DNA of 64,000 bases from an uncultured Lachnospiraceae bacterium (lineage in GTDB: Bacteria; Bacillota; Clostridia; Lachnospirales; Lachnospiraceae): assembly GCA_910585005.1 (NCBI GenBank), contig CAJUCN010000003.1, forward strand, positions 194,936 to 258,935. Direction: 5' to 3'. How positions within the stretch are numbered: the first letter of the stretch is position 1; every line of letters begins with the position of its first letter. The translations under genes were made by a program, and so were the position numbers. The notes below the pieces were generated by a model. That model searched no databases. It was not told the origin of the DNA and worked only from the letters and a program-made list of their open reading frames with translations. Shown here in pieces: positions 25,547 through 34,806 of this stretch.

Positions 25547-27364
25547 ATGCCGTCACAATTTTTTGGCTTGACGATTGCAGGTTCCGGGCTCCGGGCTTCC
25601 AATGCAGCTTTAAATACAACCGCAAACAATATTGCAAATTCACAGACTGTAGGCTACAGCCGGCAGCAAGTGACACAGCAGGCGTATCAGGCCCTCCGTA
25701 CGTTTACTACCTACGGCTGTGCAGGAGCTGGTGTGGAAACGATTGCGATCGAAAGAGTCCGTGATAATTTTTACGATGTTAAATATTGGAACAATAATTG
25801 TAAGTATGGTGAATTTTCTGCAAAGCAGTATTATATGCGGACAATTGAAGATTATTTTAACGATGATGGTACCAGTGGGTTTGTAACGATATTTAATAAG
25901 TTCAGCGCGGCGCTTCAGTCTGTAACGACGAATGCCAGCGGTGACAGCGCCAAGAAGCAGTTTATTGCATCGGCCAAATCCCTGACAGATTATTTCAATA
26001 ATATGTATGGAAATCTGCAGGAACTGCAAAAAGACGTGAACTTGGAAATTAAGCAGAGTGTGGATCGGATCAACGCCATTGCAGAAAAAATTTCAACTTT
26101 AAATAAACAGATCAACGTGATCGAGCTTTCAGGAACTACGGCAAATGAGCTGAGGGATCAGAGGGAGCTTTTGGTAGACCAGCTTTCAGAGATCGTTGAT
26201 GTAGATGTGGATGAAATGCCGATTTATGACAGCAATGATCCTAACCGGGTGACCGGCGCCAACCGGTATGTGGTGCGGATTGGAGGCGGGCAGCTTCTGG
26301 TGGATGGAAACAGTTACCGCTCCCTGACTTACGAGGCAAGGTCATCTGCCGAAAAGGTCAATCAGACAGATGTGGATGGCCTGTACAAAATCATGTGGGA
26401 AAACGGCAATGAGTTTAAGACCATGAGTTCTGCGATCGGTGGAAAGCTGAAAGGCTTAATTGAAATGCGGGACGGGAATAATGGAAATTATTTCCATGGG
26501 GAAGTAACCGATGTGGGGACTGATACCATAAAGGTGAAAGTTACACCGGAGTTCTTAAAGAAGATGGAGGAATGTTCCCTGTCCGAAACGGGTGGTGAGA
26601 TCAACATTGGCAATGCCATTTATTATTATAAGGATTGGCAATTTGACGGCACGGATACTTATACTTTTACGTTAGATACGGATCCGGATCGTCTGCCGCC
26701 AAGTGGGATGCCTCAGCAGGGGACCAATGCAAAGGTCAGCTCTGCAATAAAGTATCAGGGAATTCCCTATTATATTGAGCAGATGAATGCATGGATTCGT
26801 GGGTTTGCAGATAAAGTAAATGAAATCTTTACAAATGGGATAGATGCAAACGAGAATCCTGGATGTATCTTTTTTACCGGATCTAAGCCAAACGGGGATG
26901 GGCAGTACGAAGAGGCGGATTTTGCAGGCACCAAAGGATATTATTACCTGACCGCTGGAAATTTCACCATAAATCAGGAATTGCTCGACAATGCTGACCG
27001 ATTAGGAACCAGGAGTACGAACTCAGAAACGGGAGAAGTGGAAGAGTTCGGGCAGATTACGGAACTGATCACCTTACTTAACAGCAAGGAAAAGTTTAGT
27101 TTCCGTAACGGCAGCGCCAATCAAATGCTGGAGATTATCTTGGCGGATGTAGGATTAAATGCCAGTGAAGCCAATACTTTTTATGACAATTATCAAGGAC
27201 TTAGAAATAGCATTGATAATCAGCGGTGCGCTATTTCCGGTGTAGATGAGGATGAAGAAGCGGTAAGCCTGGTAAAATTCCAGAATTCTTATACCCTGGC
27301 TTCTAAGATGATACAGACCCTGACAGAAATTTATGACCAGTTGATTTTGCGTACCGGCATATAA
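25547..27364 (+). CDS. flgK: Flagellar hook-associated protein 1 (FlgK), second copy
   Basis: Paralogue of the preceding gene, 605 residues. N-terminal FFGLTIAGSGLRASNAALNT and ANNIANSQTVGYSRQQV are textbook FlgK; the ANN-IAN block is closer to consensus here than in copy one. The C terminus SLVKFQNSYTLASKMIQTL and TEIYDQLILRTGI forms the other D0 helix. The middle domain is longer, with extra residues about 300-470. Two FlgK-like junction proteins could form a mixed or layered hook-filament junction, or copy one could be specialised. Start ATG 25547 follows GGGAGGAAGAAGG. Confidence 0.93.
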   Translation: MPSQFFGLTIAGSGLRASNAALNTTANNIANSQTVGYSRQQVTQQAYQALRTFTTYGCAGAGVETIAIERVRDNFYDVKYWNNNCKYGEFSAKQYYMRTIEDYFNDDGTSGFVTIFNKFSAALQSVTTNASGDSAKKQFIASAKSLTDYFNNMYGNLQELQKDVNLEIKQSVDRINAIAEKISTLNKQINVIELSGTTANELRDQRELLVDQLSEIVDVDVDEMPIYDSNDPNRVTGANRYVVRIGGGQLLVDGNSYRSLTYEARSSAEKVNQTDVDGLYKIMWENGNEFKTMSSAIGGKLKGLIEMRDGNNGNYFHGEVTDVGTDTIKVKVTPEFLKKMEECSLSETGGEINIGNAIYYYKDWQFDGTDTYTFTLDTDPDRLPPSGMPQQGTNAKVSSAIKYQGIPYYIEQMNAWIRGFADKVNEIFTNGIDANENPGCIFFTGSKPNGDGQYEEADFAGTKGYYYLTAGNFTINQELLDNADRLGTRSTNSETGEVEEFGQITELITLLNSKEKFSFRNGSANQMLEIILADVGLNASEANTFYDNYQGLRNSIDNQRCAISGVDEDEEAVSLVKFQNSYTLASKMIQTLTEIYDQLILRTGI

Positions 27365-27380
27365 AAGGAGAATAAAACCT

Positions 27381-28994
27381 ATGAGAATGACCAATAAGAT
27401 TATGCAGAATAACTCCCTGTATAATATCAACAATAATAAGCTATTGAAGGATAAACTGAGCACGCAGATGTCCACCCAAAAGAAGATTACAAGGCCTTCC
27501 GATGATCCGGTCATTGCGATCCGTGCACTGCGTCTGCGTACGAACGTATCAGAGCTGACCCAGTTTTATGGAAAGAACGCACCGGATGCAGAAAGCTGGC
27601 TTACTGTTACCGGTAAAGCGCTTAGTACCGTTGCCGATGTGTTGACGGAACTGTCCAGGGAAGCGAATAAGGGTTCCAATAAAGAAAAGGGTGTGGATGA
27701 CCTGAAAATCATTGCGGAACAGTTAAAGTCTTTAAAGGATGAATTTTATTCTACCGGGAACATGGATTATGCCGGACGGTATGTGTTTACCGGCTATCGG
27801 ACCACAACGCCTCTTTCGTTTACGGATGAAGTGGAACAGCAGGGAAAAGGGTATCCCAGTTATAACATTACAGAGCAGACCAATATCAATGCGTTTGACA
27901 CCATTAATTATACCAATGTCGGTGGACTTGGCGGGCTGAATAAACATAATTATACGGATCCCAAGTATGATGGCACAGGTGCAGGTATTGTAGAGCAAGA
28001 TGTGAAGAATGGAGATATTCACAGGCTGCGCCTTTCTTATGACAATGTAAAAAGCGGCGGGGTAAAGATTGAGATCATGGGTAAGGATGGAAAACCTGTG
28101 AACACCATTACTCCAACGGAGGCTTCTCTTACAGGAGCCCCTTCACCCTACGACCAGCTTCTTGATGCAAATGAAGCAGGGACGGATTTAGCCATCTTTG
28201 TTCCGGAAACGGGAGAAATCCTTATCAGTGATTCCCTTTATTCCCAAATGGAAAAAGAGGTGGGGAATGTAAATACGGATGGTTCCAAGACGGAGATCCG
28301 GGTTTCTTATACCAAGGATGAGTGGAAAAAAGGTGATTTACGCCCTGAACATTATTTTGCTTGTACGGGAACAACGAAAGATGCTGCTGGTAATGACAAG
28401 ACCGTTTTATATAACCAGGATTATCTCACGGAAGGGAAGAGCAAATCATCGATTGAATATGATGTAGGGTATAATCAAAAGATAGAGATCAATACAACGG
28501 CTGACGAAGTGTTTACGCACAGCCTGGATCGTGATATGGATGATCTGGACAGGGCGCTGGAAGAACTTGCTAAGATTGACGCCAGCCAGCAGGATCTGAA
28601 GAATATTATGAAGGAACTGGAAGCGAAGAATATTGATGAAACGGATCCGGAATATATCAGGACTAAGAATTTGTATGATGCAACGAAAAAGTCTTATGAT
28701 TATATCCGTGAGAATGTGCACAGTATTTTTGAGAGAACGATTTCCGATGCACAGGGATATTTGGATGATGCGAATGTTGCAATTACGGATAATGGTACCA
28801 GAGGGCAGCGGCTTGACCTGATCAGCAACCGGCTTATGGATCAGAAAACAACTTTCCAGACTTTGCAGTCTGAAAATGAGGATGCGGATATTGCAGAGGT
28901 GGCTATCCAGCTTACCAGTACAGAATTGACGTACAATGCGGCTTTGATGGCAACGGGAAAGATCATGCAGACGTCACTGATGAATTATATTTAA
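27381..28994 (+). CDS. flgL: Flagellar hook-associated protein 3 (FlgL)
   Basis: Second junction protein between hook and filament, related to flagellin. The N terminus MRMTNKIMQNNSLYNINNNK and KKITRPSDDPVIAIRALRLR are the FlgL signature, the latter matching flagellin-family D1; the C terminus AEVAIQLTSTELTYNAALMATG closes it. At 537 residues it is longer than enterobacterial FlgL (about 317), with an insertion spanning about residues 150-380. It is cotranscribed with flgK (17-base gap) and followed by fliW. Confidence 0.92.
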   Translation: MRMTNKIMQNNSLYNINNNKLLKDKLSTQMSTQKKITRPSDDPVIAIRALRLRTNVSELTQFYGKNAPDAESWLTVTGKALSTVADVLTELSREANKGSNKEKGVDDLKIIAEQLKSLKDEFYSTGNMDYAGRYVFTGYRTTTPLSFTDEVEQQGKGYPSYNITEQTNINAFDTINYTNVGGLGGLNKHNYTDPKYDGTGAGIVEQDVKNGDIHRLRLSYDNVKSGGVKIEIMGKDGKPVNTITPTEASLTGAPSPYDQLLDANEAGTDLAIFVPETGEILISDSLYSQMEKEVGNVNTDGSKTEIRVSYTKDEWKKGDLRPEHYFACTGTTKDAAGNDKTVLYNQDYLTEGKSKSSIEYDVGYNQKIEINTTADEVFTHSLDRDMDDLDRALEELAKIDASQQDLKNIMKELEAKNIDETDPEYIRTKNLYDATKKSYDYIRENVHSIFERTISDAQGYLDDANVAITDNGTRGQRLDLISNRLMDQKTTFQTLQSENEDADIAEVAIQLTSTELTYNAALMATGKIMQTSLMNYI

Positions 28995-29027
28995 TATGGG
29001 CGTAGGAATGCGCGGATAGGAGAGGGT

Positions 29028-29483
29028 ATGAAAATAAACACGAAAGTATTTGGAGAAATTGAAATAGAAGATGACAAGATCATCCATTTCCCGTCAGGGA
29101 TCATCGGCTTTCCATATCTGACAGACTTTGCACTTGTACATGATGAGGAAAAAGGCGTAGGAGCCATTCATTGGCTGCAATCTGTTCAGGAACCGGCATT
29201 TGCCCTCCCGGTAATGGATCCGCTTCTTGTACAGCCGGCATACAACCCGGAGGTGGATGATGAGCTTCTTGAACCCATCGGACAGATCGTTGAAGAGGAA
29301 TTACTGGTGCTGGTTACGGTTTCTGTTCCCAGTGATTTGACAAAGATGACTGTAAATCTAAAAGGCCCCATTATTGTAAATGCGGCAGAGAAGAAAGCGT
29401 GCCAGGTGATTATTGAAGGGGATGAATATGCAGTGAAGTTCCCGATTTATGATATCCTGAATGCTAAGAAGGCAGGTGAGTAA
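29028..29483 (+). CDS. fliW: Flagellar assembly factor FliW
   Basis: Cytoplasmic protein that binds flagellin and, when free, binds CsrA and removes it from flagellin mRNA, coupling flagellin synthesis to export. Signatures: INTKVFGEIEIEDDKIIHFP and GIIGFPYLTDFALV at the N terminus, LLVLVTVSVP and KGPIIVNAAEKKACQVII in the second half. Length 151 is typical. csrA starts at the base after its stop codon, so the pair is translationally linked, as in Bacillus. Confidence 0.96.
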   Translation: MKINTKVFGEIEIEDDKIIHFPSGIIGFPYLTDFALVHDEEKGVGAIHWLQSVQEPAFALPVMDPLLVQPAYNPEVDDELLEPIGQIVEEELLVLVTVSVPSDLTKMTVNLKGPIIVNAAEKKACQVIIEGDEYAVKFPIYDILNAKKAGE

Positions 29484-29714
29484 ATGTTAGCCTTATCAAG
29501 AAAAAAGAATGAAGCTCTTATTATCAATAATAATATAGAGATCACAGTCCTTGAAATTAAAGGGGAACAGGTAAAATTGGGCATCAGTGCGCCGAAGGAA
29601 GTTCCGGTATACCGGAAAGAAGTTTATGCACAGATTCAGGATGCCAATGCGGATGCGGTTAATACAGAAGGGATGGAAGCATTAAGAAACCTTCTTGGCC
29701 AAGGGTCTAAATAA
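29484..29714 (+). CDS. csrA: Carbon storage regulator CsrA
   Basis: RNA-binding homodimer that blocks ribosome binding at GGA motifs; in Firmicutes with FliW its main known target is flagellin mRNA. MLALSRKKNEALIINNNIEI and VLEIKGEQVKLGISAPKEV, then PVYRKEVY, contain the conserved strand 1 and strand 5 RNA-contacting residues (Leu4, Arg6, and the VPVYRKE stretch). Length 76 is normal. Both flagellin leaders in this window carry a GGA motif beside a hairpin plus the GGA within the ribosome binding site, which fits this regulation. A terminator follows. Confidence 0.96.
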   Translation: MLALSRKKNEALIINNNIEITVLEIKGEQVKLGISAPKEVPVYRKEVYAQIQDANADAVNTEGMEALRNLLGQGSK

Positions 29715-29739
29715 AATTTATAATGAAAATGAGATAAAA

Positions 29740-29767
29740 AGTGTTGCCTGGGAGCAGCACTTTTTTT
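29740..29767 (+). terminator. Rho-independent terminator after csrA
   Basis: AGTGTTGC / GCAGCACT with a 6-base loop (one G-U pair) and a run of seven T. It ends the flgM-csrA operon. Confidence 0.88.
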
Positions 29768-29777
29768 GTGTTGACTA

Positions 29778-29803
29778 TAAATATTTAGCTGAAAACTCCG
29801 ATA
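29778..29803 (+). promoter_or_regulatory. Sigma-28 promoter of flaG-fliD-fliS
   Basis: TAAA (29778-29781), 16-base spacer, CCGATA (29798-29803), extended to CCGATATA. It starts a second late operon. Confidence 0.78.
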
Positions 29804-29899
29804 TATAGATAGGAAGACAGTAAAACTCTAAGTTACAAAACGTAATGCCCTGCATGTGGGGTGCAGGAGAATATTTTATATCACACGGAGGTGATTACG

Positions 29900-30340
29900 A
29901 TGGCAATCGAACCATTAGGAAGTGCCATGGCATTTCAGGCACAGACGACGCAGCAGGCTAAGCCTGTGCAAAAGACAGTTGTAGAGAACACGGATGTTGC
30001 TACACCAGAGCAGGTAAATGCTTATGATGCAACAACTGCCAAAGTGGCAGAGACAGAAAAGCAGGATAGCCGTAGTGGACAGGACGGCAGCCAGAATAAT
30101 GCATCTGACCAGCAGGCAACTAATAATGAGCAGATTAGGAAGGCTGTTGAAAAGATGAATAAGAGCATGTCCAATTCGGAAGCTATTTTGGGTATTCATG
30201 ATGCGACTAACAGGGTAACGATTAAAATTGTTGACAAGGAAACCAAAGAAGTCCTTAAAGAGATCCCTCCAGAGAAGACTCTGGATATGATCGCTAAAGC
30301 ATGGGAACTGGCAGGTATTCTTGTAGACGAAAAGAGATAG
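29900..30340 (+). CDS. flaG: FlaG family flagellar protein
   Basis: Small protein (146 residues) encoded ahead of fliD in many bacteria, implicated in filament length control. The N-terminal half is rich in Gln, Thr and Ala and probably flexible. The C-terminal part matches the FlaG domain: AVEKMNKSMSNSEAILGIHD, then RVTIKIVDKETKEVLKEIPP and KTLDMIAKAWELAGILVDEK. A longer frame from 29861 is rejected because GGAGG at 29888-29892 precedes ATG 29900. The fliD gene starts 13 bases downstream. Confidence 0.92.
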   Translation: MAIEPLGSAMAFQAQTTQQAKPVQKTVVENTDVATPEQVNAYDATTAKVAETEKQDSRSGQDGSQNNASDQQATNNEQIRKAVEKMNKSMSNSEAILGIHDATNRVTIKIVDKETKEVLKEIPPEKTLDMIAKAWELAGILVDEKR

Positions 30341-30353
30341 GAGGAATTGAATT

Positions 30354-32435
30354 ATGCCAATGCGTGTAACCGGTATGATGTCCGGACTTGATACAGAAAC
30401 AATTATTCAGGAATTGGTATCTGCTAAGAGGGTGAAGGTAGATAAGCTAAAAAAAGAACAAACCAGATTGGAATGGAAACAGGATGTGTGGAAAGAGTTG
30501 AACAGCAAAATCTATAAGCTGTACACCGGGACACTGGATAATCTGGTTTATCAGTCTTCCTATATGAAAAAGAAGACAAACGTATCCAACAGCAACCTGG
30601 TAAGCGTATCCACGAAGGACAATGCCATGGACAGTGTCCAGGAATTAGAGATCAAAAAGATGGCAAAGGCTGGCTATATGACTGGTGGTACGATCACAGA
30701 TGCTGATGGCAAAGAGAAGAGAGTTACGTCCGGAAGCAAGCTGGTAGATGCTCTTGGAATCAAAGCGGGGAGTAAGATCGAGATTGCTGTAGGCAGTAAG
30801 AAGGTAGATATCACTGTTGACGAAAATATGACCGTTAACAATTTTGTGGAAAAATTACAATCTGCAGGGGTTAAGGCTAACTTCGATGCATCAAACCAGA
30901 GAATTTATATAGGTTCCACAGGAACAGGCAAGAACAAAGACTTTACGATTACGGCCACCAATGATGACGGAGCTCAGGCGCTTAAGCAATTAGGGCTTGC
31001 AGTATATGATGAGGATGCAAAGGCAGCATACCAGAAGTATGCAGATATGGCATCGGATCCGGCAAAGAAAGATGAAGCAGTTCAGGCAAGGATAGAAGCG
31101 CTTCTTAAGTCTTATACATCAGAGAGGGACAGCCTGACTAAGAAAGTTGAGACTTTGACCAAGAAACAGCCTACCGTAGCAGAGGCATATAAAAAGGAAT
31201 TTGGTGATGGCGTTGACATCACAGACGAAGCAGACAGAACAGCCAGGATCAGTGCATTGAAAGCTGATGTTGAGAAGTGGAAAGCAGATATAGAAGCGGA
31301 AGGTTCCCCGCTCACAGATGCTGACAAGGATGCCCTGAGAGAGAAAATTACCAAGGCGGAAAGCGAACTCTCTTATTTAAATGGATATGATGCCAATGAG
31401 AAGGCTATTAAGGAGAGCAACGACAGGATTGCGGAACTGAATAGTGCAGATTATCTGAATGTGGATGCCGACGGGAAGGTTGGAACAGCGGGGGCAAAGA
31501 TTCAGGCAGAGGCAGATGCATATGTTCAGGAAAAGATCGATAGGGCTGTTGAGACCATAAATAATTGGGATACGTTAAAGGCGGATATGAACGGTACCAA
31601 AATTGCCGGTCAAGATGCAGAGATTATTTTAAACGGCGCGACGTATACTTCTGACAAAAATACTTTTGAAGTCAATGGCCTTACCATTACCTGCAAAGGG
31701 GAAACCAATGGAGAAAAGATCACTCTGACGACGGAAAATGATGCCAGCGGTATCTATGATATGATCAAGAACTTTATCAAAGAGTATAGTTCTGTGATCA
31801 ATGAGATGGATAAACTTTATAATGCGGAGTCTGCAAAAGGATATGAGCCACTTACCGATGAAGAAAAAGACGCTATGAGCGATACAGAGGTAGAGAAGTG
31901 GGAGGGTAAGATCAAAGATTCCCTGCTCCGTCGTGACTCTACATTGAGTTCTGTTTCCAGCGCTATGAAGCAGATCATGTTATCCGGTTTTTCCGTAAAC
32001 GGGAAGATGATGTACTTATCTGACTTTGGTATTGAAACCCTTGGGTATTTCAATGCGGCGGATAATGAGAAGAATGCTTATCATATCAATGGTGATGAGG
32101 ATGAAGATTTATTAAAGAATAAGGATAACAAACTGATGGATATGATCCAGACTGATCCTGATGCGGTTATCGGCTTCTTTACCCAGTTATCCCAGAGCCT
32201 CCATGGCAAGATGCAGGAACTGATGGCCAGGACAGATTACAGCAGTATCAATACTGTGTACGATGATAAGAAGATGAAAGAAGACTACGACAGTTATAAG
32301 TCTAAAATCACGGATGCTGAAAAGAAGTTACAAGCTTATGAAGATAAGTGGTACAAAAAGTTTTCCGCAATGGAGACGGCTTTGGCAAAAATGCAGTCCA
32401 ATGCAAATGCGGTGACAAGCTTATTAGGAGGCTGA
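30354..32435 (+). CDS. fliD: Flagellar filament cap protein FliD
   Basis: Hook-associated protein 2, the pentameric or hexameric cap that folds flagellin at the filament tip. The N terminus VTGMMSGLDTETIIQELVSA is the family hallmark, followed by a coiled-coil segment; the C terminus (QAYEDKWYKKFSAMETALAK, then MQSNANAVTSLLGG) is the conserved D0 helix. It has 693 residues, longer than the usual 470-500, because of a Lys/Glu/Asp-rich, probably helical insertion at about residues 215-370. Start ATG 30354 follows AGGAGG. A second FliD-like gene is at 41733-43049. Confidence 0.95.
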   Translation: MPMRVTGMMSGLDTETIIQELVSAKRVKVDKLKKEQTRLEWKQDVWKELNSKIYKLYTGTLDNLVYQSSYMKKKTNVSNSNLVSVSTKDNAMDSVQELEIKKMAKAGYMTGGTITDADGKEKRVTSGSKLVDALGIKAGSKIEIAVGSKKVDITVDENMTVNNFVEKLQSAGVKANFDASNQRIYIGSTGTGKNKDFTITATNDDGAQALKQLGLAVYDEDAKAAYQKYADMASDPAKKDEAVQARIEALLKSYTSERDSLTKKVETLTKKQPTVAEAYKKEFGDGVDITDEADRTARISALKADVEKWKADIEAEGSPLTDADKDALREKITKAESELSYLNGYDANEKAIKESNDRIAELNSADYLNVDADGKVGTAGAKIQAEADAYVQEKIDRAVETINNWDTLKADMNGTKIAGQDAEIILNGATYTSDKNTFEVNGLTITCKGETNGEKITLTTENDASGIYDMIKNFIKEYSSVINEMDKLYNAESAKGYEPLTDEEKDAMSDTEVEKWEGKIKDSLLRRDSTLSSVSSAMKQIMLSGFSVNGKMMYLSDFGIETLGYFNAADNEKNAYHINGDEDEDLLKNKDNKLMDMIQTDPDAVIGFFTQLSQSLHGKMQELMARTDYSSINTVYDDKKMKEDYDSYKSKITDAEKKLQAYEDKWYKKFSAMETALAKMQSNANAVTSLLGG

Positions 32436-32439
32436 TAAT

Positions 32440-32829
32440 ATGCCATTACCAAATGCTTATGCACAGTACAATAATAGCAAGATCCTGACGGCAACGCCAG
32501 CTGAACTTACCCTGATGCTTTATGAAGGCGCAATCAAATTCTGTAATATTGCAGTTGCTGCCATACAGCAAAAGGATATTGAAAAGGCCCATAAGAATAT
32601 TCAGAAGACTCAGAAAATTATTGAGCATTTCAGGATGACACTGGATATGAAATATCCGGTAGCTCAGGATTTTGACAGGGTTTATGAGTACCTTTCAAGA
32701 AGACTGGTTGAGGCGAATGTAAAAAAAGATGAGGAAATTCTTACGGAGGTGTTAGAGCACCTGCGTTCCATGAGAGATACCTGGAAGGAAGTCATGCGTA
32801 TCAACCGCGAGAAAGGAGTCGTATGCTAG
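32440..32829 (+). CDS. fliS: Flagellin export chaperone FliS
   Basis: Binds the C-terminal helix of flagellin and prevents early polymerisation in the cytoplasm. NAYAQYNNSKILTATPAELT and LMLYEGAIKFCNIA are the conserved N-terminal helices, and the rest is a helical bundle ending LRDTW-like LRSMRDTWKEVM. Length 129 is typical. It lies 4 bases after fliD and overlaps the next gene by 7 bases. Confidence 0.96.
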   Translation: MPLPNAYAQYNNSKILTATPAELTLMLYEGAIKFCNIAVAAIQQKDIEKAHKNIQKTQKIIEHFRMTLDMKYPVAQDFDRVYEYLSRRLVEANVKKDEEILTEVLEHLRSMRDTWKEVMRINREKGVVC

Positions 32830-33296
32830 GTAGTTATTTGAGTATTTTGCAGGAGAGCCTTGAAAAGAAACTGGATGTGCTTGGTCATATTGAGGAAATT
32901 GGACAGGTGCAGACGGAGATCCTGAAAAAAGAAACATTTGATATGGAAGCTTTTGACCGGACAGTGGATGAAAAGGATGCCTTTGTCACGGAACTGATCA
33001 AATTAGATGAAGGTTTTGAATCGCTGTATGACAGGATTAAGGAAGAACTTGCCAGGGACAAAAGCAGTTATGCTGGGCAGATTAAGCATTTGCAAAAATT
33101 GATCAGCGAGATTACGGATAAGAATGTGTCTATCCAAGCGGAAGAAAGCCGTAACAAGGCTATGTTGGAAAACTATTTTGCCAAAGAGCGCCAAGGCTTG
33201 GGGAAGGTTCGCAAATCCTCCAATGCCGCTTACGGTTATTACAAGAATATGAATGGAAAACAGACCGATTCTGTTTTCTTAGATAAAAAGAAATAA
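32823..33296 (+). CDS. Helical flagellar protein, FliT/FlgN-like chaperone candidate
   Basis: Protein of 157 residues predicted from its sequence to be almost wholly helical (ILQESLEKKLDVLGHIEEIG, later heptad-like stretches). It follows fliS with a 7-base overlap, the position where fliT lies in many flagellar operons. FliT is the export chaperone of FliD, so this is the most natural job, but sequence similarity to FliT is weak by eye. The tail GYYKNMNGKQTDSVFLDKKK may be flexible. A strong terminator follows. Confidence 0.65.
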   Translation: MLGSYLSILQESLEKKLDVLGHIEEIGQVQTEILKKETFDMEAFDRTVDEKDAFVTELIKLDEGFESLYDRIKEELARDKSSYAGQIKHLQKLISEITDKNVSIQAEESRNKAMLENYFAKERQGLGKVRKSSNAAYGYYKNMNGKQTDSVFLDKKK

Positions 33297-33317
33297 ACTT
33301 AGGAAACGATCAAGTGA

Positions 33318-33350
33318 CACTCCTGTAGGAAAACCTGCAGGAGTGTTTTT
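33318..33350 (+). terminator. Rho-independent terminator after the fliD-fliS operon
   Basis: CACTCCTGTAGG / CCTGCAGGAGTG with a 4-base AAAA loop, then TTTTT. It lies between convergent operons. Confidence 0.9.
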
Positions 33351-33357
33351 GACATTA

Positions 33358-34575
33358 TTATTTGTTATTAGGATAAATTGTATTTAACATGGAAATGACC
33401 CTGTGCAGGCAAGTGTGTTTTTCTTTTACGGAAGTGTAACCATGCTCGGCGATTGCCAACCGGATATCTTCGTGTTTCAAGTAAAAGGCAGCCTTTTCTT
33501 TCAATTCTGCCAGGTTTTCATAGCAGTCAAGATCGGATCCGATTTCCAAATGTTCAGGGATTTCCGCCTGGTAATTACTTAGAAGAAATCCCTGGCAGCC
33601 AAGGACATCCCAGATACGCTGGGGAATTCCTGTCTGAATGGAACGTATCGTGATATTTAAATTGATTTTGCTGCGGTAAAAAATTTCCGGCATCTGTGTA
33701 TGAGTGGAGACACCTCCATGACAGTGTACCTTTTTTAAAGGAGAAGTATCGCTTCGGGTAAAAAGATCCAGTTGAAAATTCTCGGCTAATGCATTTAGTG
33801 TCCGTATGCGCTCTAGTTCTGAAATACGCATTCCAAAATAGTAATTAGCGGTCACATAAGAATCTGTATTGCACAGAGCGTCCGGCAGGAAATGAAATTC
33901 CGGAGAGGCTGCTTTGATGGATTCCGTTAGTGAAGAGGGGAGCGCATCTTCAATAAGGCTGAGTCCGGGCAATTTTAATTGTGCTTCTATCATCCCATCG
34001 GCAAAGCCGCGGTCAAAATCAGAAAGAGGAAGCTTAGTGTAAACCGATTTTTCGGTATAAAGAGAGCCTACAAAGGAAAGGTCATATCTCCACCTGGAAA
34101 GTTGGCGGTTGTTGGCAAAATTGTCAGTCTCTGCGTCAGTGCATTGCTTTAAGGGCAGGAGTGCACGATCCCACCGGTCAGCGTTGCTGCCTAGAGGCAG
34201 ATAAAAAATGCAATCAGGATTTTCTTCTTTTATTTGTAAGTATTGGTTATAGTCAAATAAAAAGATCCGGTTGCATTTATTGCGTATAGAAACAGAAAAT
34301 AGCTCTAATACAGGGCAGTCTACGCTCAGACAGACATAAAGCTGGTTGAGCCGTTTACAGACTTCGGAAATATAAGGAAAATAGTTGATGCTGAATACAA
34401 AAACCGGATTTTGCGTTAAGATCTGTTCAGCAAGAATGCTGACTCGTTTTTCTCCGTCTATCAATTTATGTTTCATTTCCATATCTTCTTCGATAACGGT
34501 AAAGTTTAACGCCTGAAAGGCAGCTATTATATCAGGTTCGCAGATGCTGCCATAGCGGTGGAATAGTATGTTCAT
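33358..34575 (-). CDS. CgeB-like glycosyltransferase, flagellin-linked
   Basis: GT-B-type protein of the CgeB-like family (N-terminal DUF3880-type half, C-terminal Glyco_trans_1_2-type half). Markers: NILFHRYGSICEPDIIAAF, VFVFSINYFPYISEVCKRL, and the C-terminal NLNITIRSIQTGIPQRIWDV and LGCQGFLLSNYQAEIPEHL. Homologues lie beside flagellin genes in several Clostridia and are thought to glycosylate flagellin; that is family and context inference. It lies opposite to and just before the first flagellin, and has a paralogue at 38373-39554. AGGAGGG precedes ATG 34575. Confidence 0.82.
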   Translation of the reverse strand: MNILFHRYGSICEPDIIAAFQALNFTVIEEDMEMKHKLIDGEKRVSILAEQILTQNPVFVFSINYFPYISEVCKRLNQLYVCLSVDCPVLELFSVSIRNKCNRIFLFDYNQYLQIKEENPDCIFYLPLGSNADRWDRALLPLKQCTDAETDNFANNRQLSRWRYDLSFVGSLYTEKSVYTKLPLSDFDRGFADGMIEAQLKLPGLSLIEDALPSSLTESIKAASPEFHFLPDALCNTDSYVTANYYFGMRISELERIRTLNALAENFQLDLFTRSDTSPLKKVHCHGGVSTHTQMPEIFYRSKINLNITIRSIQTGIPQRIWDVLGCQGFLLSNYQAEIPEHLEIGSDLDCYENLAELKEKAAFYLKHEDIRLAIAEHGYTSVKEKHTCLHRVISMLNTIYPNNK

Positions 34576-34638
34576 ATGTCCCTCCTATATCATCGGTATT
34601 ATCATATCATAGGAATGAGAAGTTGGATATAGAAACAC

Positions 34639-34664
34639 TAATGTTTTTTGGGAGGCGGCCGATA
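34639..34664 (+). promoter_or_regulatory. Sigma-28 promoter of flagellin 1
   Basis: TAAT (34639-34642, one mismatch to TAAA), 16-base spacer, CCGATA (34659-34664), extended CCGATATAAT. Confidence 0.75.
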
Positions 34665-34725
34665 TAATAATCAGTAAAGCAAAATGGTATGCTTTTCAAC
34701 AAGATAAGCAGCCCTCTTTTTGGAT

Positions 34726-34806
34726 GCGTACGAGTCTGAAAGGAAGGCTGCCAAATAAGCAAAAACGTACGCAGGGAAGCGACGTTCATTTCAAGGAGGA
34801 AAAATA
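34726..34806 (+). promoter_or_regulatory. Structured leader of flagellin 1, candidate CsrA target
   Basis: GCGTACG (34726-34732) pairs with CGTACGC (34766-34772), enclosing a 33-base loop. Directly after it comes AGGGAAGCG, then the ribosome binding site AAGGAGG (34793-34799) 7 bases before ATG. The two GGA elements 20 bases apart resemble the paired CsrA sites of the Bacillus hag leader. The same layout occurs before flagellin 2. Confidence 0.6.
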
